This document shows, piece after piece, positions 30,418-42,070 of a stretch of DNA of 64,000 bases. Both the position numbers and the translations under genes were made by a program. This stretch comes from Larix kaempferi (lineage: Eukaryota > Streptophyta > Pinopsida > Pinales > Pinaceae). Location of the stretch: contig BSBM01000461.1 of NCBI GenBank assembly GCA_027924585.1, positions 11,237,001 to 11,301,000 on the forward strand, written 5' to 3'. Each line of letters starts with the position of its first letter. The first letter of the stretch is position 1. A model generated the notes under the pieces. It made no database searches. It saw only the letters and a program-made list of their open reading frames with translations, and was not told where the DNA came from.

Positions 30418-33400
30418 TAAACATGGATTGTGAATGTTACGTTGATTTGGGAGCTTGCAATATATGATAGAGTTACTATGAGTTAGATGAAGGGGAGACC
30501 ACTAATTTTTGGTGGGGTCCTTAGGGAAATGAAATCATGATTTATAGGGAAAGTTAAAGAGGGCCCGAGTCTTGTAGGAGAACTATGAGTTTGAGGGTTG
30601 GAAACAATATTATAGCCTCATGGTGAAGGATTAAGGTGATGATCAACTTTGAATTTGGCAGTGATGGCCCTTTGGAAATATTTTTCTTTGGTACTTCTTT
30701 CAAACATAGGAAATTCATCTTGAATAAGATCCAATAAATCTTAATTAAATTTAATAATGAGTACCTTGTTTGGATATATAATTTGTAGTAGAATGGAAAG
30801 GTGGTTGAATATTTCGATAAACTAATATAGGGTTTATCCTAGTGCTTGTATGAGTTGAAGCTAATAAGCCAATATATTTATGAGGTAGTCTTAATTATAT
30901 CCATAAAAGTAATCCCAAGTTTTAATATGTTTAGAGGAAGTGGAGGAGTTGGCATTGTCATTATGTTTAATATATACTTGACTTACTCCAATCCAAGCCT
31001 TTTAGAATTAAATATGAAAGATAAACCTTCCTCAAAGATTATTACATCAACACATATATGAATCAATTCAAATGCATGAATGTAACCATGAATAATCCTG
31101 ACTATCCTACTAAGGAGGTTATCCCTCCTTAGCCAACAAAGATTCAATAGTATAAAATGACAGGGGATTCACCTTGTTTACCAATATCTTATTGCGTCCA
31201 TTCATAAAGGGGGGTTTTTAAATTGCGAAAAAATTGGAAATGAATATGCAAAATTTCAATAGTGCCTTGTAATGGTTTGGAGAGGGATGTATTTCTAAGC
31301 TCCTTATACATCGTAAAACTTAGGTTAAAGAGGAATCACACTAGCAAAAAAAAAACAAATAATATTCAATATAAAAACGAACAATAAGAACAGTAGAAAG
31401 TGAGCTTTTCCTCTTTGGCAAGAACATGGCTTAATTTATATACCAATACAAATTGTCCAAACAAGATGAGAAAATATGATAAATGTACTAATGCATGAAG
31501 TTGTAGAGTTGGGAAGATGCATCTAAATGTCCACACATAATTCTTCTCAAGTAAGCAAGAAATAAAAATGAGGAACCCACAATGGTTTCTTGTTGAGTTG
31601 GATAATGCATGCATCCTCCTTAGGGAAGATGCCTAGGTTGCCTATACATGGTATGTGCATGGTCCATTATGTTATACATGGCCTTTGAGAAGAGGGAGAT
31701 ATACAAGTCTGCATTTTGCACCCATTGTCAATGATATTGGAAACACAATCAAGTCTACGATTGTCTATCAATGCATTATTCAAACTTCAAAGAATGCACT
31801 GCACACAGTGTCCCAAAAATAATCTTGTACTATTTTTAACCCTTAACGATACTACAAACCAGGGATACATCTCTGATAAACCGAACAATATTAGATAGCC
31901 CTACATCCTCTATTGTCTCACATAATTCGTCACTCTAGAACATGTTCTTCTCTTATCGAGAAAACTATATTTCCCTTAAGAAATAGGGAAATGATGTTTT
32001 GGGAGTTGTGCTGGTAGTAACCCAATCACATGTCCAATCAACCAAAAATTCATAAAATGGAAAAATAAATAGAAAACATGGAACATTAAGTCTCCAAAAA
32101 TCTAATCCCTTAGAAATATATTCTTAATATTTTTTTCTCATCCATTCTTTATTGTGACTATGTGGAACATTTGAAATAAATATTTCATTGCCCATATTAT
32201 AACGATAATCATATTTGTATTTCCATGTTTCTTTTTTTATTGCTTAAGACAATATCCCATGGCTTCGAGGAAGGACCTTACATGGAACTATTGCATGGTT
32301 ATGTTCACAGGGAAAGAAACTTGGATCTATTGTGGAAACATAATAAATGGGGGGATACATAGGATGGAATGACACTTAAGGTATATTTTTGGGAATGTTA
32401 TAGGATTCCCAATGGTACTGACTAATTTAGAACATTAAATGGAAGTAGTTGTTGAAGCCATTTATCAAGAGAAAGCAAACATTAAATTCTTGGACTTAGC
32501 TGATTCAGTGTAATGAGTACGACATTAGATTAAATGCTTCAAAATCATTTTGACCTAGGGTTGTCCCCAAGGATCTCAATTTACTTACCAGATTTTAATT
32601 TTGTGATTTTTATCCTCTGGAGGATAGTTAAAAGTTCCTTTCTTTTTTATTCTATCTTAGAACTTTAATCTTATGTATCTCAAAACATGATAGTTTATGT
32701 ATCTTGATGTAGTTTTTCCTATTTACACCCTTACATGCAATATGAACAAAATGCATATTTGTGCTTCAATTGTTTGTATTTACATTGATGTAAAGGAGTG
32801 TAATTTTGACAAGTTTCATGTGTTTCAGCTACTCAAAGGAAGATATACATGTAGTCATAAAGTTAATCTTGAAAAAAAGAGAAAATGAAAACAAGAATTA
32901 TCGATCATTGTTGTTGTTGAAGCTGTGGTAGTGGCATAATAAATACAATAAAATGTCCGCTACTCAAGATCCATTTTATATAGTCAAGGATGAGATTCAA
33001 TATTCTGTAAGTTCTCTATCTGATTTTGAATTTCAATTTTAGCACAACACTTGTACACTTTTTTGCACATGGAAATAAAATTGTAAATTCCATTAATAAG
33101 AAGAGAAATTACATTATGTACATGCATATAACATTTTGCAACCATCCAAAAAATAGTCTCCAATTTCCAAGCATAAAAGTTCCAAAAAGAAACTCATGCT
33201 AGAGACCTTCTAAATTAAGTGCGATCTCCAAGTCTCAAAATAATCCTAAACTACCACCATTAAATATGTCATCAGATGCCACCAATTTTAAACCAAATGC
33301 ATAGACTGATCTCTACATAGCGTAGAGTGCCATTTATAGGAATCTTGATAAAAAAGTACATGAAATATCTGAAGTGACCTATTTCCCACCCTCCATCCCA

Positions 33401-34129
33401 AACAAAATAGTAATATCATGATCCGAATTTTAAGGGGCATATGGTCTAAATTCGGATGTATAAGCCATAAAAGTATTAAATTGAGAGGCCACCCTCTCTC
33501 ATCCATGGTATTTGGTAGCACATAGTTTTGGCCCATGGTATGGTCTCAAGACACATTGTAATAATGCTATATAAAGGCTTGGAAAGCCTTCTCATAATAA
33601 CAAGTTACTCATTTGGTTTCTCTCATATTTTCTATTGTTCATTGTGAGATTAATTAGATCTGAGTGACTTATTGGTACTTAATTTAAGAGGTGGGGCTTT
33701 TCTTTGAGCCTCACCTCCCATTCACTTCATATGTTTTTGTTCATGCTTATTCTTATGCAATATTAGGGTTTTCATGTGAATTTTATGATAGATTTGCATG
33801 CTTAATCTCCTCCTCTCTCGGCATACAAGCATTCCAATTCTCAGCTCCCAAGATCCGTATCATATCACCATGAAGAGGAAACTAGTAAGATAATTGGACA
33901 TGGAAAGATTAGACAGATTCTAGAACATGTAAACATGATTCTTAATAGCTCAAGGTTGATACAAAAATAAACTCATTAAGAGATCAATGTGTTACTTTTG
34001 GGAATTGATCCTTGGTGGGGAGGATAACACTCCATTTCTCAAATTCCTCGGATGCACCCAATTGACACTTAATTCATGTTATGTTGTATCATCTTTTCTA
34101 TGATGACAGTCTTACTCGAGTACTCTTAA
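30418..34129. other. Unassigned intergenic DNA
   Basis: 3.7 kb of AT-rich DNA without a recognised gene or element. Short frames (for example 33288-33536 minus) carry no family motif. No LTR pair, hairpin or tRNA-like sequence was seen. Confidence 0.4.
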
Positions 34130-34845
34130 AATCTGTTCATATTGTATGATCTAAGTTTCTCACCTGTGAGTTGAAAACATTGATTGTTGGATTCTTTCTT
34201 TAATGAATTCAAAACAGGATGTGGGAGTAGTGCTTTTTGGGTGTACATGAAATTACTTTTTTTCAATAGCTTTATAGGTATTGTTGTGACTGGTCTAACT
34301 AAGTTTGTGTTTCCTAAGATGTTACATATGTTGATGACATTGAAAAGACAACATTTTGTTGCTTGGATATTGTAGTTACGATTACATGAAATCTATTCAG
34401 ACTTCATGAAATATGTTTAGAATTTTTGGGTGTAACATGAAATTACTTATTTTCAACAGCTTTATAGTTATTGTTGTGACTGGTCTAACTAAGTTTGTGT
34501 TTCCTGAGATGTTATATATGTTGATGACATTGAAAATACAACATTTTGTTGCTTAGATACTGTAGTTATGATTACATGAAATCTGTTCATACTATATGAT
34601 CTAGTTTTCTCACCTATAAGTTGAATATAATGATTGCTGGATTCTTTCTTTAATGAATTCAAAACAAGATGTGGGAGTAGTGCTTTTTGGGTGTACATGA
34701 AATTACTTATTTTCAATAGCATTGTAGTTATTGTTGTGATTCGTCTAACTAAGTTTGTGTTGCCTGAGATGTTACATATGTTGATCACATTGAAAAGACA
34801 ACATTTTGTTTCTTGGATACTATAGTTACGATTACATCAAATTGG
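34130..34845. repeat. Local duplication, three partial copies
   Basis: A unit of about 260 bp occurs at 34135 and 34585 (offset 450; shared words include GGATTCTTTCTTTAATGAAT and GTGGGAGTAGTGCTTTTTGG). Between them a third copy holds only the second half, from TTTTTGGGTGTAACATGAAA at about 34422. The arrangement is AB-B-AB. The open frames at 34184 and 34634 are the same repeat and have no known motif. Confidence 0.85.
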
Positions 34846-34999
34846 AACAACAATAAATTTCTTGTCCAACTTAGGTTTTACAATGTCTTAAGTCTGAACT
34901 TGTGTTGGAATTCAATAAGGATTGTTCATGTTGGAAGTTGAAGTTTATCTTAGTCAAATGGCAATGAACACATATGGGATTTCTGTTATCGACTGAACT

Positions 35000-36151
35000 T
35001 GTTGAGTATGGTTGTCATTGATATCAAATAATTTCATTAATGACAAAGGAAAAGTATAGCAATTCAGTGTAAATGGTCGATGCCATATTTAGTCGATGCT
35101 TTAAGTAGTCGACGCCATATTTAGTCAACGCTTAAACTCGTCAATGCCATATTTAGTCGATACTTAAAATTGGTCGAATGGTCGACACCATATTTAGTCG
35201 ATGCCTAAAACTGGTCGAAAATGTCGAAGCTAAAAAGCGGTCGATAGTCATATAAAGTCGATTGGTGTCAACCGCTTTTATTATGGTCGAGTCATTATAA
35301 ATAAAGTCAATAGTCAACCTCTTGTCGACTTATTGTCGACCATTATCAGTCAATTTAGAGTCAGAGATGTAGTCGGCTAGTAAGATTCAAATTCAAAAAG
35401 TTGGAGTCACGAAGTCAAATTCGCAGTCGAAAAGTCGAAGTCACAAATTCGACATCGGAATCAGCGAATCGGAGTCGAAACAGAGGAGTTGAAGACGCTG
35501 AATTAAAGAGTGTATTTTTGATGTTTCGACAACTGACATCAGAATCAACAAGTCAGATTTGAAGTTGGCATGTCAAAGTCGGTGCTGCGGATTCGAAGTG
35601 TTTCATAATCGCGCTGTTAATTTCACAAGTTAAAATATAGAGATAATTACGAATTAGTTTTAGTTGTGAAGGGTCATGATGAAGATTTGTGACTGTTAGG
35701 TGAATACACATGCTTGAGGGTATATAAACAAGGCTTTATTCCTTCAAATAGAGTGTCTATGTACATTCAAATAGCATATCAAAAGTTGTACAGAAAAGAT
35801 AAAACACAATCATTTAAGGGTGGTTGGGAGGTGCAAGGCTAGGCTACAAAATTCTTGTAGGAAGTTGTAGATTCCTTCCAGTTGTTGCTAGTAAACAGGG
35901 TGCCATTACATCCTTCAGTTGTAGCTAAAAATCTTGGGTGTTGTAGCATCCAGCAAGTTGGTGCTTGCAAATAATTGTAAATATAATTTTGTAGTAATAG
36001 AAAGTGTTTGTGGTTTTCCCAATTGGATTTCCATGATAAAATTATGTGTTTTGTTTCTATTGTTGATTTGTTTTTTTAAAAGTGATAAAAATAGAACAAA
36101 TAGCTTAATACTGATTCACCCCCCCTCTCAGTATTACTTGATTTTCCAACA
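35000..36151 (+). repeat. Copia-A 5' LTR, GTCGA-rich
   Basis: 1152 bp, TGTTGAGTATGG to TTTTCCAACA. Between about 35077 and 35470 it has roughly 19 GTCGA motifs, many in degenerate units of 35 to 40 bp containing GCCATATTTAGTCGATGC. A TATA box (TATATAAAC) is at 35721-35729, after this region, so the motif cluster is in U3 upstream of the promoter. Confidence 0.9.
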
Positions 36152-36153
36152 AT

Positions 36154-36166
36154 TGGTATTAGATCC
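36154..36166 (+). other. Copia-A primer binding site
   Basis: TGGTATTAGATCC, two bases after the LTR end; initiator-Met tRNA type with two changes. Confidence 0.85.
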
Positions 36167-36214
36167 GGTCTCTCCACTAAAGTATAACCGCTTGAAGAGA
36201 TATATTTTATCACT

Positions 36215-37335
36215 ATGGGTCAACAAGGAAAAATGTCCTCCAAAATTCCATTATTCAATGATGAGTATTATGTGTTCTGGAGTGTTAGGATGAGAAGTCA
36301 TTTAATGTATATTGGACTAAAAGTTTGGTTCTCTATAGAAACAGGGTATATATCTCCAAAATCTCCTCCCACAGATCTTGAAGGAATAAAACAATTTGGA
36401 TATAGCAAAAAAGTTGTTAATGCAATCTTGGCCGGATTAATAAGAACAATCTTTGCCAAAGTGATGCATTGCAAAACAATGAAGGATATCTGGGACAAAT
36501 TACAAACCATCTATGAAGTAGACGCCAAGGTAAAAAGGGACAAACTCCAAAATTTTAAATCTCAATTTGAAAGTCTAAAGATGAAGGAAAAAGAGAACAT
36601 TTCATAATACTTTGAGAGAATTGATGAAATTGGTAATGCAATTCAAGGGCTAGGAGCAGAATTAGAAGAAATGGAAATAGTTGAAAAATTTCTAAGATCA
36701 CTTCCAATTATTTATAATCCTAAGATTTCCACCCTAGACGATAGAGAAAATATTGACACGCTCACCATGGAAGAACTATATGGGATGCTCATATCTTATG
36801 AAATGAGGATTGGACAAGGTAATTCTCAGAGAAGGAAGCAGCTTTTAAAGCATCAAAAGTAGGTAAGAAATATAAATCAAAGATTCTATCAAAAGACTTT
36901 GATGATGAAGAAGCACTTCTTGTTAAAAATATTAAGAAGGGTACTGGTAAGTACAAAGGGAAATTTCCCTTAAAATGTTTCAACTGTGGGGGGATTGGTC
37001 ACTTTGCTTCCAAATTCCCTTATCCAAAACAAGAAGATAATGATGAGGGCCCTGAAGAATTCAATAAGAGCAAAAGGAGTTATAGGAAGAAAAATAAAAA
37101 GAAGACCTTTTACTCCATTGATGATATTTGTTCAGATGAGTCTAGTGAAGATGAAGAAGTTGAAGTTCTATTCATGGGAATAGAGAGCAAAAACCCTGAA
37201 GAAGAATTAGAAGGAGTAGTTGATCTTGAAGAAGAGATCATACGTTCTCTTGAAGAATTAAGGAAGTATAGACGAATGTACGAACAATTAAAAACAAAAG
37301 TGACGGAGTTTGAAGAGAAAAACAACAATACATAA
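36215..37335 (+). pseudogene. Copia-A gag
   Basis: Starts MGQQGKMSSKIPLFNDEYY at 36215. The UBN2-type core follows (FWSVRMRSHLMYIG, MHCKTMKDIWDKLQTIYE, KRDKLQNFKSQFESLKMKE), with a TAA after ENIS where related elements have Gln, then YFERIDEIGNAIQGLG, EIVEKFLRSLP and TMEELYGMLISYEMR. After a frameshift near 36840 comes a zinc knuckle with its last Cys replaced by Phe (CFNCGGIGHFASKF), an acidic stretch and a coiled-coil region (EEEIIRSLEELRKYRRMY). The coiled coil after the first knuckle is usual for this type of plant Copia gag. Confidence 0.85.
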
Positions 37336-38813
37336 AGAATTATTGCTAACTTAAAAATTCATCTTGAAGAAGCTAAAAAGGTTGAAAACAGTCTAGAACA
37401 ACAACTCAAGAAAAGAGGGAAAGAATTAGAGAAGTTTGAAACTGAAATGGTCCTGCTTAGAAAGAAGATTGATTAAGAATCCTTTCAATCGAAGTTTAAG
37501 AGCAGCTCAGAAACTCTAGATGACATCCTAAGTTGTCAAAGATCATCTAGTAATAAAATTGGATTAGGTTATGAGAAAGGAATGAAGTCAGAACAATCCT
37601 CTTCCACAATACAAGATGGAAATAAAAGGATTTATGCTTCTACACTCAAAGATCCAGTTGAAAAGGAAGATAGTCAATAATTTGGCTCTTTACAAAATGA
37701 AAGTAAGACAAAAAAAATGCCAAGAGGACTAATGAAAAGAAGAAATCAACTACTCTTTCTAGGTGATTGTTATGTCTTTAACAATTTGGGGCATAAAGCA
37801 TTTGATTGTAAGATGTACCAAAAACATAATCAAAAATATATCTACAAGGAAATAATTCACATTCATCTCTATGGACCTACAAGGACAAAAAGCATGGAAG
37901 GTGAGCGTTACTTCATGTTATTCATTGATGACCATACAAGGATGGCTTGGGTGACATTCCTCAAGGAAAAATTAGAAGCATTTGTGAAGTTTAAATCTTT
38001 TAAAACACTAATTGAGAATGAAACAAATCTCAAAATTAAAATTTTGAGGTCGGAAAATGGTGATGAATTTACCGCAAATGAATTCAATGAGTTTTGTGAA
38101 ATTCATGGAATCAAAAGGCAGTTTTCAGCCCCCAAATATCCTCAGCAAAATGGAGTTGTTGAGAGAAATAACATGACAATTCAAGAAGCAACCAGAACCA
38201 TGCTTAATGAAGTTAAAATTCTAGATAGCTATTGGAGAGAATAAATATATACAAATGTTTATATACAAAACAGAGGACAGCTCAAAGTAAATAATGACAC
38301 AACTCCTTATGAGCTATGGTTTGGTAGACCAACATCAGTCAAGTATTTTAGAGTCTTTGAAAGTAAGTGCTACATAAAGAGAGATGATGATGATCTTGGA
38401 AAATTTGACTCTAGGACAGATGAGGGCATATTTCTTGGATATTCATCCACCAAAAAGGCATACATATGTTACAATCTAAAGTCACACAAGATCATCGAAA
38501 GTGCAAGTGTAATTGTTGATGACACTAAACCAAGAAAAAATAAAATTCAAGAAAATGAGGATGATGAAGAGAAAGATGAAGATTCTCAAAAGGAGGAGTT
38601 TTTAAAAGAAGAAGAGAAATATAAAGATTCTCAAAAGCAGGAGGCTTTAGAACAAGAAAAGGAAGAAAAATAAGATGTTCAGAATCACATGAAAGTGAAG
38701 ACGAAGATTCGCCTAGATCTGATACAAAAACTCCATCTAGAAGAATTAAAAATAATCATCCCAAAACTCTAATCAAAAGTGACAAGGATGCATGAGTCAG
38801 TGCAAGAAGAAGA
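37336..38813 (+). pseudogene. Copia-A coiled coil, second knuckle and integrase
   Basis: 37336-37680 continues the gag coiled coil (LKIHLEEAKKVENSLEQQLK, SETLDDILSCQRSSSNKIGL) with stops. In the frame 37717-38244 a second knuckle, CYVFNNLGHKAFDC (second Cys to Phe), is followed after about 10 residues by IHIHLYGPTRTKSMEG and the integrase core: FMLFIDDHTRMAWV, LRSENGDEF (Asp to Glu at the second catalytic position) and PQQNGVVERNN. Protease, GAG-pre-integrase and the HHCC zinc site are deleted. After a stop at 38242 the C-terminal domain is readable: TPYELWFGRPTSVKYF and GIFLGYSSTKKAY, then an acidic linker. Confidence 0.85.
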
Positions 38814-40333
38814 TTGATGTTTCAAGAACAAGCATTGATATCATTAGTTGAGCCAATAAAAATTGCAGAAGCTAGCAAAAATAATGATTGGAACAACGCC
38901 ATGAATAATGAATTGGACCAACTAGAGAAAAATCAAACTTGGGAACTTGTCCCAAGACCGAAAGGCGTGAATGTTATTGGCACCAAATGGGTTTTCAATA
39001 ACAAGTTTAATGAGGATGGTCAAGTCGTAAGAAACAAATCCAGACTAGTATTCAAGGGATATGCTCAAATAGAAGGTATTGACTTTGAAGAAAAGTTTGC
39101 ACACATGGAAAGACTTGAAGCCATTATAATGTTTTTAGCATTTGCATGTTACAAAAACTTCAAAGTATACCAAATGGATGTAAAATATGCATTCCTTAAT
39201 GGATAACTTGAAGAGGAAGTTTATGTTGAACAAACTGAAGGCTTTCTCTTATCAGAAAATAGAGATTATGTTTGCAAACTAAAAAAGGCACTCTATGGCC
39301 TCAAACAAGCTGCAAGAGCATGTTTTTCAAGACTGGACAAGTATTTGAAGTAGTAAGGATATAGAAGAGGGGCCACTAATAGTAATATCTACATAAAGTT
39401 TGAAAAAAAAAAACATGATCATTGTTGTTGTCTACATAGATGATATCATATTTGGAAGTGATCTACAAATTTTGAGTGTAAAGTTTGCTTCAAAAATGAA
39501 GAAGGAGTTTGAAATGTCAATGTTGGGTGAACCGAAATTTTTTCTTGGCTTACAAGTCTCTCAATCAGAAAAAGGGATCTTCATCTCGCAAACCAATTAT
39601 ATCAAAGATATGTTGAAAAAGTTTAAAATGGAAAACTCAAATTTTGTTAGTGCTCCTATGGTCACTGGTTGTAAATTAAGCAAGGATGATGAGTCTTTGG
39701 AAGTAGATCATACCATGTATAGATCAATGATTGGTAGTTTGCTATATGTAACAACTACACGGCCATATGTGATGTAGTCTATAGGCTTGGTCTCCCAGTT
39801 CCAATTAGCCCCCAAAGAAACACATGTGGCAGCAGTAAAAAGGATCCTTAGATATCTGAAAGGAACTATGGAGTATGGTTTATAATATCCGAAAGGAAAT
39901 GAATTCACTCTAAAGGAATTTACTAATGCAGATTGGGAAGGAAGTATTGATGATAGAAAGAGCACCAATGGAGCAGTTATCCATTTCACTTTCTACAACA
40001 GAAGCTGATTATATTGTTGTTGCATCATGTTGTACTCAAGTCATCTAGATGAAACAAACATTATAAGATCTACTTGTGAAATATGAATACCCAGTTGTGA
40101 TACACTATGACAACACAAGTGCTATAAACATATCCAAGAATCCAGTTATGCACTCTAAAACAAAGAACATTCCAATAAAATATCACTTTATAAGAGAAAA
40201 AGTGTCACAAAATGTTGTCAAATTGGAGTATGTTGATACAAAGGAACAAATTGAAAACATATTTACTAAGACACTAACCAGAGGGTCTTTTTCCTATCTC
40301 ATTCAGAAGTTGGGGGTTATCCCTCTTCCTTAG
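38814..40333 (+). pseudogene. Copia-A reverse transcriptase and RNase H
   Basis: RT starts [38 protein letters not shown] and [12 protein letters not shown], then a TAA at 39204. LKKALYGLKQAARACFS continues in frame before another stop. The catalytic box is VVVYIDDIIFGSD near 39440 (YIDD in place of the usual YVDD), then FFLGLQVSQSEKGIF and MYRSMIGSLLYVTTTRP. RNase H follows in broken frames, ending YDNTSAINISKNPVMHSKTK, IPIKYHFIREKV, LEYVDTKEQIENIFTKTL and LIQKLG. At least four stops are present. Confidence 0.88.
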
Positions 40334-40470
40334 TATAAACTGAATATTGTACTGTATCACAAAAGATGGACATAGTTGATAGGGAGATAAATGATGACAG
40401 GGTGAGTTGTGAAATCCTTTTTCATTAATGTCAAAGGGGGAGAAACTTGAGGTGTTGTTGTCATCAATGA

Positions 40471-40482
40471 CAAAGGGGGGAA
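40471..40482 (+). other. Copia-A polypurine tract
   Basis: CAAAGGGGGGAA directly before the 3' LTR TGTTGAGTATGG. Confidence 0.9.
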
Positions 40483-41129
40483 TGTTGAGTATGGTTGTCA
40501 TTGATATCAAATAAGTTCATTAATGACAAAGGAAAAGTATAGCAATTTAGTGTAAATGGTCGATGCCATATTTAGTCAATGCTTAAACTGGTCGATGCCA
40601 TATTTAGTCGATGCTTAAACTGGTTGATGCCATATTTAGTCGATACTTAAAACTAGTCGAATGGTTGACACCATATTTAGTCAATGCCTAAAACTGGTAA
40701 AAAATGTCGAAGCTAAAAAGTGGTCGATAGCCATATAAAGTTGATTGGTGCCAACTACTTTTATTATGGTCAAGTCATTATAAATAAAGTCAATAGTCAA
40801 CCTCCTGTCGACTTATTGTTGGCCATGATTAGTTGATTCAAATTCAAAGATATAGTCGGCTAGTCAGAGTTGAAGTCGAAAAGTCAGAGTCATAAAGTCG
40901 AAGTCGCAGTTAGAAAGTCTAAGTCATGAAGTCGACATCGGAATAAGCAAGTCGAAGTTGGAACGGAGGAGTCGAAGACGCTAAATTAAAGAGTGTATTT
41001 TTATGTTTCGAAAACTAACATTAGAAACGACAAGTCAAAATCGAAGTCAACATGTCCAAGTCGGGACCACGGATTTAAAGTGTTTCGTAATCGCGCTGTT
41101 AATTTCGTAGGTTTAAAGAGAGAGATAAT
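40483..41129 (+). repeat. Copia-A 3' LTR, truncated
   Basis: Matches the first about 650 bp of the 5' LTR and then diverges after AGAGATAATT. Many GTCGA motifs of the 5' copy are GTCAA or GTTGA here. The missing 500 bp are not found to the right of Gypsy-D, so Gypsy-D did not simply split the LTR. Confidence 0.85.
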
Positions 41130-41304
41130 TGTTAATTTCGTCGGTTAAAAGAGAAATAAACACAGTTGTTGATTCCATGGACAATTTCATCTTGGATTGT
41201 TACATTATGCATACGTGAAACAATCATAAATATAGAAAATGGCACAACATGTACATAATGCGTAAACAAACAATAGATAATATCCCACATATCCGCAGGT
41301 AGCA

Positions 41305-42046
41305 TGTAAAATAGTAAAAATCACTAGAAAAATACCTTTTTACTCCCAAAAAGCGGTCATTGGGTGACATTTGACCCTCCATCTACCCTTGAAACACCTC
41401 GATGTATCCTTTCATCTATGTTTGAGAGGACTATATATTGAGCACATATGGCTTATGGACGGGAGGAGAAAGGAGAGCAAGAGAACTCTAGTGGATTTCT
41501 GCCCTATCTTGAGTCGACACTCATTGATCCTTGTAGTTGTGAACCCTTTATGTTCACCTTCCAAAATCCTATCATAGTTTGAGTTTGTCATTCCATGGAG
41601 GATTGAAGTGGTGGAGGCACAAGTGGATTGACCCAGATCTTGGTTCAGATTTGTTGCCGACAAGAGGTCGTATCACAATGTACTTCTTGATATTTATTAA
41701 TTGAAATACTCATATTCTCGTCCATTAATGTTGTGAATGTTGTTTATATTACATTGGGTTGCATTTACTTATAATATCATGGACCATTGCTATTGATTAT
41801 GTTAATTTTGTTTATATATTATATGCGCTTGTTGTATATTGGCTGTCAAGACTAATTTGCAGATTCGAGTGTACCGATTGAAAGCTCCAACGGGGATCTA
41901 CATCATTCATTTGGATCGAGGTTGGTTATCTTCTTCATTATCATGGCATTGTCATTTACATAGCATTGCATTGGGAATTGAGTTAATTTCTGGTAGTCAT
42001 CTGTCTATTGTGGTCCACCCCAAGCCATAGGAAGTTTTCTCCAACA
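41305..42046 (+). repeat. Gypsy-D 5' LTR
   Basis: 742 bp from TGTAAAATAGTAAAAATCAC to TTTTCTCCAACA, shortly before the primer site. The first 475 bp match 51949-52421. No strong similarity to the Gypsy-C LTR is seen, although the interiors are related. Confidence 0.85.
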
Positions 42047-42052
42047 AAAAAA

Positions 42053-42070
42053 TGGCGACTTCGCTGGGGA
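42053..42070 (+). other. Gypsy-D primer binding site
   Basis: TGGCGACTTCGCTGGGGA, six bases after the LTR end; the same type as in Gypsy-C. Confidence 0.88.

Larger units (their letters stand above)
35000..41129 (+). mobile_element. Copia retrotransposon Copia-A, 3' LTR truncated
   Basis: Plus-strand Copia element: 5' LTR 35000-36151, primer site, long gag with two knuckle motifs and a coiled coil, integrase, RT, RNase H, polypurine tract at 40471 and a 3' LTR cut after about 647 of 1152 bp. GAG-pre-integrase and protease are absent: the second knuckle runs straight into the integrase. The LTRs are about 90% identical by eye, so this is older than Copia-B and Gypsy-C. The left flank is GAACT; the right flank is lost. 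Confidence 0.9.
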
